A stretch of 64,000 nucleotides of DNA from Roseovarius dicentrarchi. Its GTDB lineage: Bacteria; Pseudomonadota; Alphaproteobacteria; Rhodobacterales; Rhodobacteraceae. Positions within the stretch are counted from its first letter, which is position 1. Each line of letters begins with the position of its first letter. The notes beneath the pieces were generated by a model, which saw only the letters and a list, made by a program, of their open reading frames with translations, was not told where the DNA came from and ran no database searches. Shown piece by piece: positions 56,025 through 64,000 of the stretch. The stretch lies in assembly GCF_003316635.1 (NCBI RefSeq), contig NZ_QNQP01000008.1:1-64000 (forward strand), in the 5' to 3' direction. A program made the position numbers and the translations under genes.

Positions 56025-58003
56025 TGGCGGTCCTGACCACTGACACCGCCGCACCCGGCCCGGCATTGACCCGCCCGCGCATTGCGCTGATCATGGTCCT
56101 CGTCGCTGTGGTGCTGACAATCATGCACTATGTCGGCGCCCTGCCGGCCGCGCTGCACCGCCTTCCGGAGGCGATGATTCCGCCCTTTGCGCATTGGCTG
56201 GATATCGGGTTCAATTTCATCAAGGATGATCTGGGCCTTCTGGCCCTGACGCGGTTCCTGACCGATGGGTTGGAGCTGATTCTGGACGCGACCGCGAACC
56301 TGCTTTTCGGGCAGCGCCGCTGGCCGTTCCTGGGGCCGATCCCGTGGACAGCCATTGCCGCGGTCGCCGCCGTGGTGGGCTACTACCTTGGCGGGTGGCG
56401 CATGGCGCTTTTGGGCGGGGGGGTGTTTGTCTGGACCGCGCTGATCGGCCAGTGGAAAATCGCGATGCAGACCGCGTCGGTTCTGGTCGTGGCGGCGCCG
56501 CTGGCATTTGTCATCGGCCTCACCGTCGGGATAGCCGCATGGCGATACGCGTGGGTCAGCCGGGCGATCAAGCCGGTGCTGTCCGTTCTCCAGACGCTGC
56601 CGTTTTTCACATACCTTCTGCCGGCCGTCATCTTTTTCAAGGTCGGGCCAACGGCGGGCGCGGTGGCCACCACGATTTACGCGATCCCGCCGATGATCCT
56701 GATGACCACACTCGGCCTACAAAAAGTGCCGCATGAGGTGGTCGAGGCCGGCCACATGAGCGGATGCACACGTTGGCAGTTACTGCGGCGCGTTTATCTG
56801 CCCTCGGCCCGGCGCGAGATTTTGGTTGGCGTCAATCAGGTCATCATGCTGAGCCTTGCAATGGTGGTTCTGACCGCATTCATCGGCATGCCGGGTCTGG
56901 GGGCAAAGCTGCTGGCGATGATGGGCAGTTTCAAGCTGGGCCGCTCGTTCGAGATTGGCGTTACAATCGTTCTGATCGCCATCATGCTGGACCGCATGTC
57001 CAAGGCGTGGGTGATCAAACAGCCCGAACATTTCAAACGCGGAACGCCATGGTGGAAGCGGCACATCCTGCTTTTGACGGGTATCGGCGCGTTTGCCTTC
57101 TTTTGCATTGTCGGCCAGTTTGTCGAAATTGCGACCGATATCGGACGCAAGCAGAATTTCAGCATGGGCAGCGAAATCGACGACCTGATGAAGGGGTTTC
57201 TGGCGCTGAGCTGGGTCAATGCGATAACGGATTCGATCCGCTATGTGCTGAACGTCAAGGTGCTGATCCCTTTCCGTAACTTCATGCTCAGCATTCCGAC
57301 ACCTGCCTTTATCCTGATCGTCACGGCCTTTGCGATGTGGCTGGGCGGGCGCAAGCAGGCGTTCCTGGCGGCATTGTTTTTCAGCCTTGTGGCGCTGTCG
57401 GGCTGGTGGGACCGGTCCGTTATCACGCTTTACTCGGTGATTTCGGCGGTGACGTTGGCGCTGATTTTTGGCCTGCCTTTGGGTATCATGGCGTCGCGCA
57501 GCGAAAAGTGGTCGCGCCGGGTGCTGCTGGCCTGTGATACCGCGCAGACCTTTCCCAGCTTTATTTATCTGATACCCGCGATCATGCTGTTCGGCATCAC
57601 CGACGTCGCTGTGATCTTTTCGATCCTGATCTTCGCAATGGTGCCGCTGACGCGATACACCATCGAGGGGCTGCGCACGGTGCCGGAGGAAATGACCGAA
57701 GCGGCTGATATGTCTGGCGCCACCAAGATGCAAAAGCTGTGGAAGGTTCAGCTGCCGCTGGCCCTTCCGACCATGGCGGTAGGGTTCAACCAGGCGATCA
57801 TGTTCGCGTTCTTCATGGTCATCATCGCGGCGTTCATCGGCACGCAGGATTTGGGGCAGGAATTGCAGCGCACCCTTGCGGGGACGGACATGGGCAAGAA
57901 CTTTGTCCTTGGCATCTGTGTGTCACTCATGGCGCTGACCTTTGATCTGACGATCCTGAAATGGGCCAACGATCAAAAGAAGATGCTGGGGCTGGCCGAG
58001 TAG
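56024..58003 (+). CDS. tmoW: TMAO ABC transporter permease TmoW (fused double permease)
   Basis: 659-residue membrane protein containing two permease domains of the ProW type in one chain. Each half carries an EAA-like coupling motif: EVVEAGHMSGCTRWQLLRRV (about 243-262) and EMTEAADMSGATKMQKLWKV (about 555-575), each followed by a similar VGVNQVIM or VGFNQAIM helix. A single TmoW may therefore supply both transmembrane halves normally made by two ProW copies. It is coupled to tmoV. A hairpin follows at 58020. Confidence 0.92.
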   Translation: MAVLTTDTAAPGPALTRPRIALIMVLVAVVLTIMHYVGALPAALHRLPEAMIPPFAHWLDIGFNFIKDDLGLLALTRFLTDGLELILDATANLLFGQRRWPFLGPIPWTAIAAVAAVVGYYLGGWRMALLGGGVFVWTALIGQWKIAMQTASVLVVAAPLAFVIGLTVGIAAWRYAWVSRAIKPVLSVLQTLPFFTYLLPAVIFFKVGPTAGAVATTIYAIPPMILMTTLGLQKVPHEVVEAGHMSGCTRWQLLRRVYLPSARREILVGVNQVIMLSLAMVVLTAFIGMPGLGAKLLAMMGSFKLGRSFEIGVTIVLIAIMLDRMSKAWVIKQPEHFKRGTPWWKRHILLLTGIGAFAFFCIVGQFVEIATDIGRKQNFSMGSEIDDLMKGFLALSWVNAITDSIRYVLNVKVLIPFRNFMLSIPTPAFILIVTAFAMWLGGRKQAFLAALFFSLVALSGWWDRSVITLYSVISAVTLALIFGLPLGIMASRSEKWSRRVLLACDTAQTFPSFIYLIPAIMLFGITDVAVIFSILIFAMVPLTRYTIEGLRTVPEEMTEAADMSGATKMQKLWKVQLPLALPTMAVGFNQAIMFAFFMVIIAAFIGTQDLGQELQRTLAGTDMGKNFVLGICVSLMALTFDLTILKWANDQKKMLGLAE

Positions 58004-58019
58004 GCCACCCGCGACCTGA

Positions 58020-58049
58020 GGCAGAAGCGCCGCATCGTGTGCTTCTGCC
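58020..58049. terminator. Hairpin between convergent tmoW and tex
   Basis: Stem GGCAGAAGC / GCTTCTGCC around a 12-base loop, between the two stop codons. It lacks a T run. Confidence 0.5.
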
Positions 58050-58064
58050 CCGATCAGCCGCGCC

Positions 58065-60383
58065 TTAACTGCGCGGCTGGCGTTTCAGTGCCTCGGCGAG
58101 GGCGGAACCCAGCGCGCCCTCGCTGGTCGCCGCACCCTTGGGGGCGGCAGAGGATGCAGATTTGCCGCCGCGCGCAGGCTTGGCCGTGCGGCCGGCGCCG
58201 TCTGTATTCTGCCCGCTGTTATCCTTGCGCATGGTCAGGCCGATCCGCTTGCGGGCGACGTCGACTTCGGTCACGCGGACGCGCACCACATCGCCGGCCT
58301 TGACCACCTCGTGAGGGTCCTTGACGAACCGGTCGGCCAGCTGGCTGACATGCACCAGCCCGTCCTGATGCACGCCAATATCGACAAACGCGCCGAACGC
58401 CGCGACATTGGTTACCGTCCCCTCCAGCGACATGCCGGGTTTCAGATCGGTGATACTGTCGATGCCATCGGCAAATGTTGCCGTCTTGAACGCCGGGCGC
58501 GGATCGCGGCCGGGCTTTTCCAGCTCGGCCAGAATATCGCGCACTGTGGGCAAGCCGAAATCACCCGTGACGAATTGCTCGGGCTTCAGGCCAGACAGGG
58601 CGCCGCTACCCTCCATGATCGCGCGCACGTCACGCCCGCAAGCCTGCACGATCCGGCGCGCCACGCCATAGGCTTCGGGATGGACCGACGAGGCATCCAG
58701 CGGCTCGGCGCCGCCGGTGATTCGCAAAAAGCCCGCGCATTGCTGGAACGCCTTGGGGCCAAGCCCCGCAACCTTGAGCAGCGCCTTGCGGGTGGCAAAG
58801 GCACCGTTTTCATCGCGATGCGCCACGATATTCTGCGCCAGCGACGGCCCCAGCCCCGCGATATGCGCCAGAAGCGGCGCAGAGGCCATGTTCAGATCGA
58901 CGCCAACTGCGTTCACCGCATCCTCGACGACAGCGGCCAGCGATTGCGCCAACTGGCGCTGGTCCACGTCATGCTGGTACTGGCCGACGCCAATCGCCTG
59001 CGGCTCGATCTTGACCAGCTCGGCCAGCGGGTCCTGCAAGCGCCGCGCGATGGACACCGCGCCGCGGATCGACACGTCGATATCGGGAAATTCCTTCGAC
59101 GCCAGCTCGGACGCGGAATAGACCGAGGCGCCGGCCTCGGACACGATCACCGGGGTCGGGCGCGGGGCGCCTGCGGGCAGACGTTTCAGCACGTCCGCAA
59201 CCAGCCTGTCCGTCTCGCGGCTGGCGGTGCCGTTGCCGATGGCGATCAGCGCGACGTCATGCTTGCGGATCAGATGCAGCAGCGTTTCCTCGGCGCCGCG
59301 CAGATCGTTGCGCGGTTGAAACGGATGGATCGTCGCGGTGTCGATCAGCTTGCCGGTCTGGTCGACCACGGCAATCTTGCAGCCCGTCCGTATGCCCGGA
59401 TCAAGCCCCAGCGTGGCGCGCGCGCCCGCAGGCGCGGCCAGCAGCAGATCCTTGAGGTTGCGCGCGAACACCTCGATCGCGGTGGCATGGGCGCGCCGGC
59501 GCAGATCGGTCAGCAGGTCCATGAACATGGTGCCGCTCAGCTTGATCTTCCACGTCCAGGCGGCGGCATCATGCAGCCATTTGTCGCCCGCAGCCTGCCC
59601 CGGAATGCCGATTTCGGCGGCGATCATCCCAATGACGCGGGGCAGACCTGCGTCAGGCTCGGGGACGATATCGACCGTAACGATATCCTCCTTGGCGGCG
59701 CGCAGGATGGCCAGCGCACGATGCGCGGGGATCGTCGCCCATTTTTCGCTGTGGTCGAAATAGTCGGAAAACTTCGCGCCGGCCTCTTCCTTGCCTTTGT
59801 TGACGCGCGCGGTGATCAGCGCGTCCTGCTGCATGAAGTGCCGCAGGCGCCCCAGAAGCGCGGCATTTTCACCCAGTTCCTCGGCCAGAATATCGCGCGC
59901 CCCGGTCAGGGCGTCCTTGGCAGTCGGCACCGTCTCGGACAGATAGTCGCCGACCAAGGTTGCCGGGTCGGTCGCGCGATCGGACAGGATCGCGCGCAGC
60001 AGCGGCTCCAACCCGTTTTCGCGCGCGATCATCGCTTTGGTCCGGCGCTTGGGTTTGAACGGCAGATACAGATCCTCAAGCGTCGATTTGGTATCCGCCG
60101 CGGCGATGGCGCGCGCCAGCGGATCGGTGATTTTGCCCTGCGCGGTGATTTCCGCCAGAATCGTGGCGCGGCGTTTTTCCAGATCGCGCAGATATGTCAG
60201 CCGCTCGGCCAGCAGGCGCAGCTGCGCGTCGTCCAGACCGCCCGTCGCCTCTTTGCGGTAGCGGGCGACAAATGGCACGGTATCGCCCCCGTCCAGCAAC
60301 GCAATGGTGGCGGTGACCTGCTCGGCGCGCGCGCCAATGTCGGTTGCGAGTGTTTGGGCGATACGGTCGGCGGCTGCGGTCAT
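58065..60383 (-). CDS. tex: Tex-family RNA-binding transcription accessory protein
   Basis: 772-residue Tex. The N-terminal helical region includes PFVARYRKEATGGLDDAQLR, the YqgF/RNase H-like fold LGLDPGIRTGCKIAVVDQTG, and helix-hairpin-helix segments GLGPSLAQNIVAHRDENG and LLKVAGLGPKAFQQC. The S1 RNA-binding domain near 645-715 contains LEGTVTNVAAFGAFVDIGVH, followed by a Lys/Ala/Ser-rich tail. ATG 60383 is chosen for the family N-terminus and AAAGGGAA upstream. Tex is a broadly conserved transcription and RNA-quality factor. Confidence 0.95.
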   Translation of the reverse strand: MTAAADRIAQTLATDIGARAEQVTATIALLDGGDTVPFVARYRKEATGGLDDAQLRLLAERLTYLRDLEKRRATILAEITAQGKITDPLARAIAAADTKSTLEDLYLPFKPKRRTKAMIARENGLEPLLRAILSDRATDPATLVGDYLSETVPTAKDALTGARDILAEELGENAALLGRLRHFMQQDALITARVNKGKEEAGAKFSDYFDHSEKWATIPAHRALAILRAAKEDIVTVDIVPEPDAGLPRVIGMIAAEIGIPGQAAGDKWLHDAAAWTWKIKLSGTMFMDLLTDLRRRAHATAIEVFARNLKDLLLAAPAGARATLGLDPGIRTGCKIAVVDQTGKLIDTATIHPFQPRNDLRGAEETLLHLIRKHDVALIAIGNGTASRETDRLVADVLKRLPAGAPRPTPVIVSEAGASVYSASELASKEFPDIDVSIRGAVSIARRLQDPLAELVKIEPQAIGVGQYQHDVDQRQLAQSLAAVVEDAVNAVGVDLNMASAPLLAHIAGLGPSLAQNIVAHRDENGAFATRKALLKVAGLGPKAFQQCAGFLRITGGAEPLDASSVHPEAYGVARRIVQACGRDVRAIMEGSGALSGLKPEQFVTGDFGLPTVRDILAELEKPGRDPRPAFKTATFADGIDSITDLKPGMSLEGTVTNVAAFGAFVDIGVHQDGLVHVSQLADRFVKDPHEVVKAGDVVRVRVTEVDVARKRIGLTMRKDNSGQNTDGAGRTAKPARGGKSASSAAPKGAATSEGALGSALAEALKRQPRS

Positions 60384-60588
60384 GGCGTGGTTCCCTTTGC
60401 TGGACGAAGCCCGGTGATAGCGCCGCAGCCCACCCGCGCCAAGGCCCAGGTACGGCGCAAAGAGCGAGGTGGTGCCGCGGCTGAATTCAAACCGCAGCAG
60501 GCGGGGGCGCGACACAGGCGATCCCACACTGCGGACGGCAAGCGGCGCCCGCCGAGCGATGGAATTCGATACAAGCTTTCGGGGGAAA

Positions 60589-60663
60589 TGGTGCTGTGAG
60601 AGAGAATTGAACTCTCGACCTCACCCTTACCAAGGGTGTGCTCTGCCACTGAGCTACCACAGC
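60589..60663 (-). tRNA. tRNA-Thr (anticodon GGT)
   Basis: Minus-strand cloverleaf: acceptor GCTGTGG / TCACAGC, D-arm AGCTCAGTGGCAGAGC, anticodon stem CACCC/GGGTG with loop TTGGTAA (anticodon GGT), T-arm with GTTCAATTC, and an encoded CCA (60589-60591). Confidence 0.95.
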
Positions 60664-60745
60664 AATCGGGCGCTGATTAGACGCTTATTCAGCGACGTGC
60701 AAGCCTTATCTGGACCCGCCGCCATGCCTCATGTAGAGAAGCACC

Positions 60746-60904
60746 ATGACAGATGGCGATACCCCCAAACAGCCCAAACCCAAGGGCAATCCGCGCGAGG
60801 ACCGGCTGAAGCAGGCGCTGAAGGCCAATCTGGCCCGCCGCAAGGCGCAGGCGCGCGGCCGGGGCGAGGGTAAGGCGGCCGTGAAAAAAGGCGATGACGC
60901 GTGA
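60746..60904 (+). CDS. Small basic hypothetical protein
   Basis: 52 residues, strongly basic: MTDGDTPKQPKPKGNPREDR, then LKQALKANLARRKAQARGRG and a Lys-rich end. It has no signal peptide and could bind nucleic acid. Supported by a sensible start and by its stop overlapping the GTG of the next gene (GTGA at 60901-60904). The position just upstream of murA is similar to that of a small basic gene in other Rhodobacterales, as far as I recall. Confidence 0.65.
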   Translation: MTDGDTPKQPKPKGNPREDRLKQALKANLARRKAQARGRGEGKAAVKKGDDA

Positions 60905-61236
60905 AATATTTGACAGCTTTCGTGCTTGCGATTGTGGCAGGCGCGGCCAGCGCCCAGCAGGCCAGCCCCGCATTTTGCTACTTCGAGGCGGATGGGAACA
61001 TCCTGATCCAAGGGCGATGCCATTTCGTCCCGCAAGGTGGCGGCAGCTTCAAGATTTTCGACGCCATGTCGAATTTCACCTATTTTGCCAATGTGCGGGT
61101 CGGCGCGCAGGCGCAGGCCGACGGGTACTGGAACGGCGAGCCGGGCGCAAATCATGCGCATAACCCGCTGGGCAAACTGATCCGCGTCGGCGGGTGCTGG
61201 GTGAATCAAAGCGCCCGTGTATGTGCCTGGAAATAA
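60901..61236 (+). CDS. Small secreted hypothetical protein
   Basis: 111 residues from a GTG start at 60901, coupled to the preceding small gene. Signal peptide KYLTAFVLAIVAGAASAQ (cleavage near 19). The mature part has four Cys (PAFCYFEADG, QGRCHFVPQ, GGCWVNQS, RVCAWK), which could make two disulfides, and it resembles a compact secreted beta protein. No family recognised. murA follows 36 bases later. Confidence 0.7.
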   Translation: MKYLTAFVLAIVAGAASAQQASPAFCYFEADGNILIQGRCHFVPQGGGSFKIFDAMSNFTYFANVRVGAQAQADGYWNGEPGANHAHNPLGKLIRVGGCWVNQSARVCAWK

Positions 61237-61272
61237 CCTTTAGACTTCAAGAAAACGGAAAGACAGGCGCAT

Positions 61273-62541
61273 ATGGACAGCATTATCGTCACGGGGAACG
61301 GCCCGCTGAGCGGAACGATTCCCATCGCGGGGGCGAAGAACGCGTGTCTGACGCTGATGCCTGCCACGCTGCTGAGTGATGAGCCGCTGACGCTGACCAA
61401 CGCGCCGCGGCTGAGCGATATCCGCACCATGTCGGCGCTGCTGGGATCGCTGGGTGCCGAGGTGTCGACGCTACAGGGCGGGCAGGTGATTGCCATGTCG
61501 TCCCATGCGCTGACCAGCCAGCGGGCCGATTACGACATCGTACGCAAGATGCGCGCATCCATTCTGGTGCTGGGTCCGCTTCTGGCGCGATTCGGTCATG
61601 CCGAGGTGTCGCTGCCCGGCGGCTGCGCCATTGGCGCGCGCCCGGTCGATCTGCATCTGAAAGCGCTGGAGGCGATGGGCGCCGAGCTGGAGCTGCGCGA
61701 GGGGTACGTGCATGCAAAGGCGCCGGGCGGGCTGAAGGGCGGCACGTTCGAATTTCCCATCGTGTCGGTCGGCGCCACCGAAAACGCATTGATGGCCGCC
61801 ACGCTGGCCAAGGGCACCACCGTGCTGAAAGGGGCCGCGCGCGAGCCCGAGATCGTCGATCTGGCCACTTGCCTGCGCCGCATGGGCGCGCAGATCGAGG
61901 GTGACGGCACCGATACCATCACCATTCAGGGCGTCGACCGCTTGCACGGCGCCACCCACCCCGTGGTCACCGACCGGATTGAACTGGGCACCTATATGCT
62001 GGCCCCCGCGATCTGCGGCGGCGAGGTGACGTGCCTTGGCGGGCGGATCAATCTGCTGGAGGCGTTTTGCGAAAAGCTGGACGCGGCGGGCGTGTCCGTG
62101 ACCGAAACGCCCGAAGGTCTGACCGTCGCGCGCAAGAACGGCGATATCCGCGCCGTGGATGTGGCAACGGCGCCGTTCCCCGGCTTCCCGACCGATTTGC
62201 AAGCGCAGTTCATGGCGCTGATGTGTACCGCAAACGGCACGTCGGTTCTGGAAGAAACGATTTTTGAAAACCGTTTCATGCACGCGCCCGAGCTGATCCG
62301 AATGGGCGCCGATATTGACGTGCATGGCGGCGTTGCCACGGTCAAGGGCGTTGCCCGGCTCAAGGGCGCGCCGGTCATGGCGACCGATCTGCGCGCCTCC
62401 GTATCGCTCATTCTGGCCGGGCTGGCCGCCGAGGGCGACACGATTGTAAACCGCGTCTACCATCTGGATCGCGGCTATGAGCATGTCGAGGAAAAGCTGC
62501 GCGCCGTGGGCGCCATTATCGAACGGGTGCCGGGCCAATGA
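61273..62541 (+). CDS. murA: UDP-N-acetylglucosamine 1-carboxyvinyltransferase MurA
   Basis: 422-residue enzyme of the first committed step of peptidoglycan synthesis, transferring enolpyruvate from PEP to UDP-GlcNAc. N-terminal [20 protein letters not shown] includes the conserved Lys/Asn pair. The active-site Cys is in [16 protein letters not shown] (about residue 118), the position where fosfomycin would react. The C-terminal pattern [20 protein letters not shown] is typical. It overlaps the following DUF2948 gene by 4 bases. Confidence 0.96.
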   Translation: MDSIIVTGNGPLSGTIPIAGAKNACLTLMPATLLSDEPLTLTNAPRLSDIRTMSALLGSLGAEVSTLQGGQVIAMSSHALTSQRADYDIVRKMRASILVLGPLLARFGHAEVSLPGGCAIGARPVDLHLKALEAMGAELELREGYVHAKAPGGLKGGTFEFPIVSVGATENALMAATLAKGTTVLKGAAREPEIVDLATCLRRMGAQIEGDGTDTITIQGVDRLHGATHPVVTDRIELGTYMLAPAICGGEVTCLGGRINLLEAFCEKLDAAGVSVTETPEGLTVARKNGDIRAVDVATAPFPGFPTDLQAQFMALMCTANGTSVLEETIFENRFMHAPELIRMGADIDVHGGVATVKGVARLKGAPVMATDLRASVSLILAGLAAEGDTIVNRVYHLDRGYEHVEEKLRAVGAIIERVPGQ

Positions 62542-63011
62542 CCAACGATGCCAGATTTGAGGATGCACGCGAGGCGGCGCTGAACCTTGGGGCGCTGGAT
62601 GTGGATGATTTGCAGATCATTTCCAGCCTTGCCCAGGATTCGGTGTTTCCGGCCACCGAAATGACCTGGCGGCCCGGCGCGCGGCGCTTTGCGCTGCTGC
62701 TGAACCGCTTCCGTTGGGAGGAGGGTGCAGCCAGCCACGCGCCCGAACGGGTTCAGGCGCTGCTGGTCATTGATTGCGTGCTGCGCGTTGCCACGCAGGG
62801 CATTGACCGCACCGACAAGGATCTGATCCTGTCACTGCTCAGCATCACGTTCGAACCGGGCGAGGATGGGTCCGGTCACCTCCTGCTGACGCTGGCGGGC
62901 GATGGCGCCATCCGGCTGGAAGTGGAGGCGCTGGAGGTCACGCTCAAGGATGTCACGCGCCCCTATATCGCCCCATCGGGCAAAACGCCGCGCCATCCCG
63001 ATCAGACCTGA
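62538..63011 (+). CDS. DUF2948 family protein
   Basis: 157 residues matching the DUF2948 family, found between murA and hisD in many alphaproteobacteria. It starts with the recognisable [20 protein letters not shown] and [20 protein letters not shown] and ends [24 protein letters not shown]. No catalytic motif is apparent; function unknown. The ATG overlaps the murA stop (ATGA), and hisD starts 22 bases downstream. Confidence 0.85.
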   Translation: MTNDARFEDAREAALNLGALDVDDLQIISSLAQDSVFPATEMTWRPGARRFALLLNRFRWEEGAASHAPERVQALLVIDCVLRVATQGIDRTDKDLILSLLSITFEPGEDGSGHLLLTLAGDGAIRLEVEALEVTLKDVTRPYIAPSGKTPRHPDQT

Positions 63012-63033
63012 CATTCCCGCAAGGAGCCTGCAA

Positions 63034-64000
63034 TGCCCCGTTTCCTTGACCATGCCGCCCCTGATTTCGAGGCGGACTTTACCGCGCTGCTGACGGCCAA
63101 GCGCGAGGATAGCCCCGATGTGGATGACACCGTGGCTGCGATCATCGCCGACGTGCGCCAGCGCGGTGATGCGGCGGTGATCTACCTGACCCAGCAGTTT
63201 GACCGTATCACGCTGACGCCCGACACCATGCGCCTGACTGCCGCCGAGGTAGCCGTCGCCGCAGATCAGGTGGCGCCCGATGTGCGCGCCGCGCTGGAGC
63301 TGGCCGCCAGCCGCATCCGCGCCTATCACGCGCGCCAGATGCCCCATGATGACAGCTGGACGGACGAGGCGGGCGCGACGCTGGGCTGGCGCTGGACGCC
63401 GGTGGATGCCGCCGGGCTCTATGTGCCGGGCGGCACGGCGACCTATCCCTCGTCGGTGCTGATGAACGCGATCCCGGCCAAGGTGGCCGGGGTGGCGCGC
63501 CTTGCCATGGTGGTGCCCACACCGGACGGCGCGCTGAACCCTGCCGTGCTGGCCGCAGCGCAGATCGCGGGCGTCGATGAAATCTACCGCATCGGGGGCG
63601 CACAGGCGGTAGCCGCGCTGGCCTACGGCACCGAAACCATCTCCCCGGTGGACAAGATTACCGGCCCCGGCAACGCCTATGTCGCCGCCGCCAAACGGCG
63701 CGTTTTCGGCAAGGTCGGCATCGACATGATCGCCGGACCGTCCGAGATTCTGGTGATTGCGGACGCGGATAACGACCCGGACTGGATCGCGCTGGACATG
63801 CTCAGCCAGGCCGAACATGACGCCAGCGCGCAGTCGATCCTGATCACTACCGATGCGGCATTTGGCCAGAAGGTGGCCGATGCGATCAACGCCCGCCTGC
63901 AAACGCTGGAGCGGCGCGCCATCGCTGGCGCCAGCTGGCGCGACTTTGGCGCGATCATCACGGTGCCGGATCTGGCCATCGCGGCGCAGCTGTCAAACCG
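63034..64000 (+). CDS. hisD: Histidinol dehydrogenase, 5' part (cut by window edge)
   Basis: The open frame from ATG 63034 (AAGGAG seven bases upstream) continues without a stop to the right edge, giving 322 residues of a protein normally about 430 long. Family signatures are GLYVPGGTATYPSSVLMNAI, RIGGAQAVAALAYGTETI, VDKITGPGNAYVAAAKR and the PROSITE-type IDMIAGPSEILVIAD followed by DMLSQAEHDASAQS, with zinc-binding Gln/His. It catalyses the last two oxidations of histidine synthesis. The rest of the gene lies beyond the window. Confidence 0.95.

Noticed and set aside
58311..60599. 762-residue open frame antisense to tex
   Set aside because: tex is unambiguous on the minus strand, and this frame runs into the tRNA-Thr gene.

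Overview
The window is a GC-rich, densely coded piece of an alphaproteobacterial chromosome. Gene content and order point to the Rhodobacterales, most likely a marine Roseobacter-type member: hom-glpX-recJ, nrdR-ribD, ruvCAB-ybgC-tolQRAB-pal-cpoB-tilS-ftsH, murA-DUF2948-hisD, and a large methylated-amine (TMAO/TMA) utilisation locus. This placement is inferred from gene content; no phylogeny was run.

Layout. 1-2122 is a decayed accessory stretch: the 3' tail of one IS3-family transposase, a second IS3-family element with an internally deleted transposase, and a small secreted-protein gene carrying an in-frame TGA. A tRNA-Glu follows. 2.3-8.1 kb holds hom, glpX and recJ (minus strand), a small lipoprotein and a 3-hydroxyisobutyrate-dehydrogenase-like enzyme. 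8.2-11.2 kb is a Tad-type pseudopilin trio (two TadE-like proteins and a frameshifted TadG-like vWA protein). 11.5-24.7 kb is housekeeping: glutamate dehydrogenase, dnaG, rpoD, 5-formyl-THF cyclo-ligase, an SDR, nrdR, ribD and ruvCAB. 24.8-33.7 kb is the Tol-Pal envelope cluster running into tilS and ftsH, followed by a methyltransferase, a MOSC protein and a DMT exporter.

36.3-58.0 kb is the most interesting block, an almost complete pathway for trimethylamine N-oxide. TmoXVW imports TMAO, Tdm converts it to dimethylamine plus formaldehyde, and Tmm makes TMAO from TMA. DmmDABC oxidises dimethylamine to methylamine, GmaS makes gamma-glutamylmethylamide and MgsABC makes N-methylglutamate. An APC permease, a GntR/FCD regulator, an XRE-cupin regulator, a rhodanese, a universal stress protein and a truncated haemoglobin translationally overlapping tdm are interleaved. 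The final enzyme, N-methylglutamate dehydrogenase (mgdABCD), is not in the window. Candidate operators (tandem TTGGT-N4-ACCRA repeats before tmm; GTAAA-N4-TTTAC before the GntR gene) and a leader hairpin that would mask the dmmD ribosome-binding site are visible.

58.0-64.0 kb returns to housekeeping: tex, tRNA-Thr, two small coupled genes, murA, a DUF2948 gene and hisD, which runs off the right edge. I saw no CRISPR array, rRNA, prophage or complete mobile element. The methylamine pathway itself is already described in the literature; what may be new are its accessory genes and cis-elements.
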